Below are positions 61,201 to 64,000 of a stretch of DNA of 64,000 nt, in pieces; the stretch's first letter is position 1; each line of letters begins with the position of its first letter. The notes under the pieces were generated by a model. It did not search any database and was not told where the DNA came from. It saw only the letters and a program-made list of their open reading frames with translations. This stretch comes from CAVPXC01 sp963709505 (GTDB taxonomy: Bacteria; Chloroflexota; Anaerolineae; JAAEKA01), in the NCBI GenBank assembly GCA_963709505.1, contig CAVPXC010000021.1:56766-120765 (forward strand), written 5' to 3'. The translations under genes were made by a program, and so were the position numbers.

Positions 61201-62114
61201 CATATCCCAGCTACGCTCAGACCCTGAAGCAAATCTCGCTGCACGACGAGCGCATCATGGTGCTAACCGCTGAAAACCGCGCCGCGATTCGCGAGTTGCC
61301 GGCTGTTTTGGGTCAACGTTTCGTCGACGTGGGCATTGCGGAGCAGGCCATGGTCGGTATGGCGGCCGGCCTGGCCTTGCGCGGCCGCATTCCGATTTGT
61401 CACGCCTTGGCCGCCTTCTTGACGATGCGCGCCTTCGAGTTTATCCGCACGGACGTAGGCATTGCCGGACTGCCGGTCAAGTTGGTCGGCGCGGCGCCTG
61501 GCTTTCTCTCCGAGGCCAACGGACCCACCCATCAGGCCCTGGAGGATGTGTCTCTCATGCGCTCCATTCCCGGCATGCAGGTGTTTTGTCCCGCGGATGA
61601 AGCTGACCTGTCGATCGGACTTCACCAAATACTGGACAGCCCTGCTCCGGCATACATTCGTCACAACGCACTGCCGCCGGTCGTCGAGCACGATCCGAGC
61701 TTCGAGATCGGCCGGGCCGAGATCGTCTGCGATGGCGCCGATGCGACCATTCTAGTGTATGGCATGCTGTTTCGACAGGCCTGGCAGGCTGTGCAGCACT
61801 TGCAGGCCGCCGGCCGCACCGTTCGCCTGGTCAACCTGCGCACCGTCAAGCCCATCGACGAGGAAACCGTTATTGCCGCGGCGCTTGAAACCAGTCTGCT
61901 GGTGACGCTTGAGGACCACTTCTTGACCGGCGGGCTCTTTTCGATTGTCAGCGAAACACTGCTGCGCTACCGGCTGGCCGTGCCCGTTTTGCCCATTGCC
62001 CTGCCCGATCGCTGGTTCAAGCCCGCGCTGCTGCCCGCCGTGCTTGCCCAGGAAAGCTTCACCGGCCCGTTGATCGCCGAGGCGATCCAGACGTGTCTCC
62101 GTGGGAGGAACTGA
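61197..62114 (+). CDS. transketolase-like TPP enzyme, C-terminal subunit
   Basis: The 305-residue subunit has the pyrimidine-binding domain (VLTAENRAAIRELPAVLGQR, FVDVGIAEQAMVGMAAGLAL with its catalytic Glu, AFLTMRAFEFIRTDVGIAGL) and the C-terminal domain (ILVYGMLFRQAWQAVQHLQA, VRLVNLRTVKPIDEETVIAA). It acts only together with the N-terminal subunit. It probably supplies a ketose or branched sugar precursor to the surface-sugar pathway. Confidence 0.9.
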   Translation: MTYPSYAQTLKQISLHDERIMVLTAENRAAIRELPAVLGQRFVDVGIAEQAMVGMAAGLALRGRIPICHALAAFLTMRAFEFIRTDVGIAGLPVKLVGAAPGFLSEANGPTHQALEDVSLMRSIPGMQVFCPADEADLSIGLHQILDSPAPAYIRHNALPPVVEHDPSFEIGRAEIVCDGADATILVYGMLFRQAWQAVQHLQAAGRTVRLVNLRTVKPIDEETVIAAALETSLLVTLEDHFLTGGLFSIVSETLLRYRLAVPVLPIALPDRWFKPALLPAVLAQESFTGPLIAEAIQTCLRGRN

Positions 62115-62116
62115 CT

Positions 62117-62331
62117 GTGCCCAACACAGTGACCTTCAACGACGGCTATCCCTCGATCGACGAATCCGACCGCCTCTACGCCCGGGCGACCGGCCTGATC
62201 CCCGCCTACACTCAGACCCTGGCCAAGGGCCTGACTCAGCACGTAAAGGGTGTGGCGCCCAAGTATCTGTGCCGCGGCCAGGGATCGCACGTTTGGGATG
62301 TGGATGGCAACGAATACCTCGACTATAACAC
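62117..62331 (+). pseudogene. N-terminal stub of a class III aminotransferase (glutamate-1-semialdehyde aminomutase-like)
   Basis: The GTG at 62117 (GGGAGGAA upstream) opens VPNTVTFNDGYPSIDESDRL, then LIPAYTQTLAKGLTQHVKGV, and KYLCRGQGSHVWDVDGNEYL with DYNT. This is the N-terminal 70 residues of a PLP aminotransferase. Similarity stops exactly where the NeuB start begins (about 62331), so the PLP-binding Lys and most of the enzyme are gone. It is a deletion remnant. Confidence 0.65.
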
Positions 62332-63021
62332 ATGTGGCTCTATCCGAAGGTGCGAATTGGCGATCGCTGGGTGGGCGACGGTGAGCCTGTGTTTGTCATC
62401 GCTGAGATTGGAATCAACCACAACGGGTCGTTGGAGCTGGCAAAGAAGCTGATCGACGGTGCTCTCTTCGCCGGCTGCGATGCAGTCAAGTTTCAGAAAC
62501 GTACACCGGAGTTGTGTGTGCCCAAGGATCAATGGAGCGTCCAGCAGGACACGCCTTGGGGGCGCATTAGCTACATCGACTACCGGAGCAGGATGGAGTT
62601 CGGCGTGCACAAGTATGCCGTGATCGATCGTCACTGCCGGGAACGGAGCATGCTGTGGTTCGCGTCCTGTTGGGATGAGCCTTCGGTGGACTTCATCGAG
62701 CAATTCGACCCGCCGGCCCATAAGGCCGCCTCGGCATCGTTGACCGATCATGCCTTGCTGCGCCGTCTGCTAACCAGTGGCAAGCCGCTGATTCTCTCCA
62801 CGGGCATGTCGGAGATGGCTGAAATCGAGGCCGCGGTCGAGGTTGCAGGCGCAAGCAACCTGCTGCTTGCGCATTTCACGTCGGCGTATCCCTGCCAGGT
62901 CGAAGACCTCAACTTGCGCATGATTTATACCCTCAAGCAACGGTTTCTGTTAGGGGCAAATGCATCGAGCTTGCCCTTGTTGCCGCGATGGGAGTCGCTA
63001 AACAGCACCAACGGAACCTGA
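62332..63021 (+). CDS. neuB: NeuB-family N-acetylneuraminate/pseudaminate synthase, 3'-truncated
   Basis: The 229-residue frame shows VRIGDRWVGDGEPVFVIAEI, GINHNGSLELAKKLIDGALF, AGCDAVKFQKRTPELCVPKD, ASASLTDHALLRRLLTSGKP and LILSTGMSEMAEI. These are the TIM-barrel blocks of NeuB, which condenses PEP with ManNAc or related sugars. Usual length is about 350 residues; similarity ends near VEDLNLRMIYTLKQRF, before the C-terminal part of the barrel and the antifreeze-like (SAF) domain. The last 25 or so residues are unrelated. It is probably inactive. Confidence 0.78.
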   Translation: MWLYPKVRIGDRWVGDGEPVFVIAEIGINHNGSLELAKKLIDGALFAGCDAVKFQKRTPELCVPKDQWSVQQDTPWGRISYIDYRSRMEFGVHKYAVIDRHCRERSMLWFASCWDEPSVDFIEQFDPPAHKAASASLTDHALLRRLLTSGKPLILSTGMSEMAEIEAAVEVAGASNLLLAHFTSAYPCQVEDLNLRMIYTLKQRFLLGANASSLPLLPRWESLNSTNGT

Positions 63022-63097
63022 TCGTCGAACGGAACACGAATGGTTCCCTCGAAAGCCTGGCTAAGGCGTGTGTGACTGGTGGAGGTCCGTTCCCTTG
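62962..63097 (+). other. unidentified C-terminal coding fragment
   Basis: In a frame different from NeuB, bases 62962-63097 read IELALVAAMGVAKQHQRNLI, VERNTNGSLESLAKACVTGG and GPFP before a TGA. The even amino acid use suggests a genuine gene end fused to the truncated neuB. I do not recognise the family. Confidence 0.35.
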
Positions 63098-63185
63098 AAA
63101 GTGCTCTTGGATAGGGTCGTGTTTCACAGATCGTCATAATGTTTCTTCTCGACGTAGATTGCTTCTACTCGAATTCGGTACATCA

Positions 63186-63350
63186 CATCCCTCTGATTGT
63201 CGCGCACACGAATTAACGGGATGCCAAGGGCCAGTTAAGACGCTCCAAAGAGTTTGATAACGGCTGATCCTTAACGGAAGATTTACCAGCAGATAACCAC
63301 GCGGGGCGTAAGGATGGGGTAGAATATGTTATGATTTTCTCAAAGTCCTT
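63186..63350 (+). repeat. direct repeat copy 1, carrying a phased-box promoter
   Basis: About 165 bp, recurring at 63833-64000. Within it TTAACG at 63271, TTTACC at 63282 and ATAACC at 63293 are phased by 11 bp, with TATGAT at 63330-63335 as -10, 59 bp from the first box. More TAA(C/G) words lie 22 bp apart at 63213, 63235 and 63257. The promoter points right, but no gene begins before 63523. Confidence 0.75.
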
Positions 63351-63351
63351 T

Positions 63352-63443
63352 TATCTTCTCAATTTGTAGGGGCGTACCCTTGCGGTCGCCCCGGAGGTCA
63401 GGCGCAAGGCCATGCCCCAACCCCGGAGATTATTGAGAAGATA
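63352..63443. repeat. inverted-repeat element beside direct repeat copy 1
   Basis: TATCTTCTCAAT (63352-63363) and ATTGAGAAGATA (63432-63443) are perfect inverted ends. Inside are GTAGGGGCG and GCGCAAGGCCATGCCCC. The right half recurs at 5126-5175. Confidence 0.75.
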
Positions 63444-63523
63444 CACTGCCAAAGTGAAATCGTAACCATTCACCTGTCATTTCCTTTCCCGAAGGGGACG
63501 GGACTGATGGATGAATGGTTACC

Positions 63524-63830
63524 TTAGTTGCATTGCGAGTGCGACGTCGCAATTGGACTGGCTCGAGGGGGTGCACGGAGCCAGCCTCCCAACGAACCAA
63601 CTGGACATTCTCCGGAGACTATTTCGATGCCTGTGATCTGGCCGGGAAAGGGGCAAGCACCGGTGTAAAAATGGGGAGTGGCACCGGGCCGGGCGAAGAC
63701 CGGCAGGTGGGTATGCCCGCAAATTACCATCTGGTGATTAGCGGCCGCCCACGCGTGTACACGCATGTTGATGGCGTCTTTGGCTTGAATAGGCGATCGG
63801 GTGGGCTGGTCCGCCAGGGCCTCGGTAAAA
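63524..63830 (-). pseudogene. C-terminal remnant of a calcineurin-like metallophosphoesterase
   Basis: The minus strand encodes NMRVHAWAAANHQMVICGHT followed by HLPVFA, with the GHTH metal-binding motif. Then come PHFYTGACPFPGQITGIEIV and SGECPVGSLGGW, the end of a UDP-2,3-diacylglucosamine hydrolase/CpdA-like phosphoesterase. The N-terminal metal motifs are absent, and upstream coding merges into direct repeat copy 2. The relic lies between the two direct repeats. Confidence 0.6.
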
Positions 63831-63832
63831 CC

Positions 63833-64000
63833 CATCCCTTTGATTGTCGCACACATGGATTAACGGCCCGCCAAGGGCCAGTTAAGGCGTTCCAACGAGT
63901 CTGATAACGGCTAATCTTTAACCAAAGATTTACCGGCAGATCACCCACCCGCGGCCAATGGATGGAGTAGAATATGTTATGATTTTCTCAAAGTCTTTCT
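63833..64000 (+). repeat. direct repeat copy 2, carrying a phased-box promoter
   Basis: This copy has TTAACC at 63918, TTTACC at 63929 and ATCACC at 63940, phased by 11 bp, and TATGAT at 63978-63983, 60 bp from the first box. AGAATATGTTATGATTTTCT is identical to copy 1. The window ends 17 bp after the -10, so the regulated gene must lie just outside. Confidence 0.75.

Overview
The window looks like a contig from an uncultured Chloroflexota bacterium (Anaerolineae, Ardenticatenia or Caldilineae type). This is inferred from content: GC-rich DNA, several large STAND NTPase/WD40/TPR/CHAT proteins, a ba3-type oxidase with duplicated SCO/PCuAC copper chaperones, DUF2442/DUF4160, Uma2 and HigBA/TumAE genes, and many small palindromic repeats. 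No rRNA, tRNA or CRISPR array was recognised. Many long genes are interrupted by single-base frameshifts (near 1266, 7988, 9219, 11335, 13585-13620, 15228, 26591, 28450 and 44294). These may be assembly errors, so split genes are described as pieces of one parent gene.

Region 1 (1-15589, mostly minus strand) is an accessory island of two related NTP-dependent sensor/effector units. Unit A (about 4330 down past base 1) is a formylglycine-generating-enzyme relic, a SIR2-like protein and a STAND NTPase with a WD40 propeller. Unit B (15589 down to 5180) is two small proteins, a STAND NTPase with 14 WD40 repeats, a lipoprotein with WD40 and TPR domains, a CHAT-SIR2 two-effector protein and a CYTH-like protein. 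A stub of a third STAND gene lies between the last two. Unit B is the best candidate for an undescribed system: a probable signal-activated protease/NADase immune or cell-death device. A plus-strand DUF4160 stub and a DUF2442 gene separate the units.

Region 2 (15.7-22.8 kb) holds an AMP-forming acyl-CoA synthetase (minus), a ComB-like phosphatase, a TMEM175/ABC-transporter operon, a Uma2 nuclease-fold gene and three gene relics (GH3 glucosidase, SAM methyltransferase, secreted esterase). Region 3 (23.0-30.2 kb) holds a very large GH13 amylase-family protein, a TPR lytic transglycosylase lipoprotein with a leaderless promoter, and a DUF1992 protein.

Region 4 (30.5-43.4 kb) is a respiratory and copper block. 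It has a GAF histidine kinase, a NarL-type regulator and a receiver-like protein, then SCO-PCuAC-SCO-PCuAC, then ba3 oxidase subunits IIa, II and I. Next come a remarkable 809-residue fusion (cytochrome b, two 4Fe-4S clusters, an MvhD-like domain and cytochrome c), a cytochrome c lipoprotein and a SIMPL protein. The likely electron path is quinol to fusion protein to cytochrome c lipoprotein to CuA to ba3 oxidase.

Region 5 (43.6-52.7 kb) holds a DUF4143-type ATPase, an M28 peptidase, a luciferase-like oxidoreductase and a minus-strand run of small stress or drug-binding proteins (HEAT-like, ClbS/DinB-like, GyrI-like, YhhN) ending at a WYL regulator. Region 6 (53-57.1 kb) is a toxin-antitoxin island: two HigBA, one HicB-like and one TumAE, with a duplicated degenerate copy. 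Region 7 (57.2-64 kb) holds an HNH nuclease and a surface-sugar cluster (SpsF-like cytidylyltransferase, GT2, split transketolase, aminotransferase stub, NeuB) with visible deletions. Four promoters here share an 11-bp-phased TTAACC operator.
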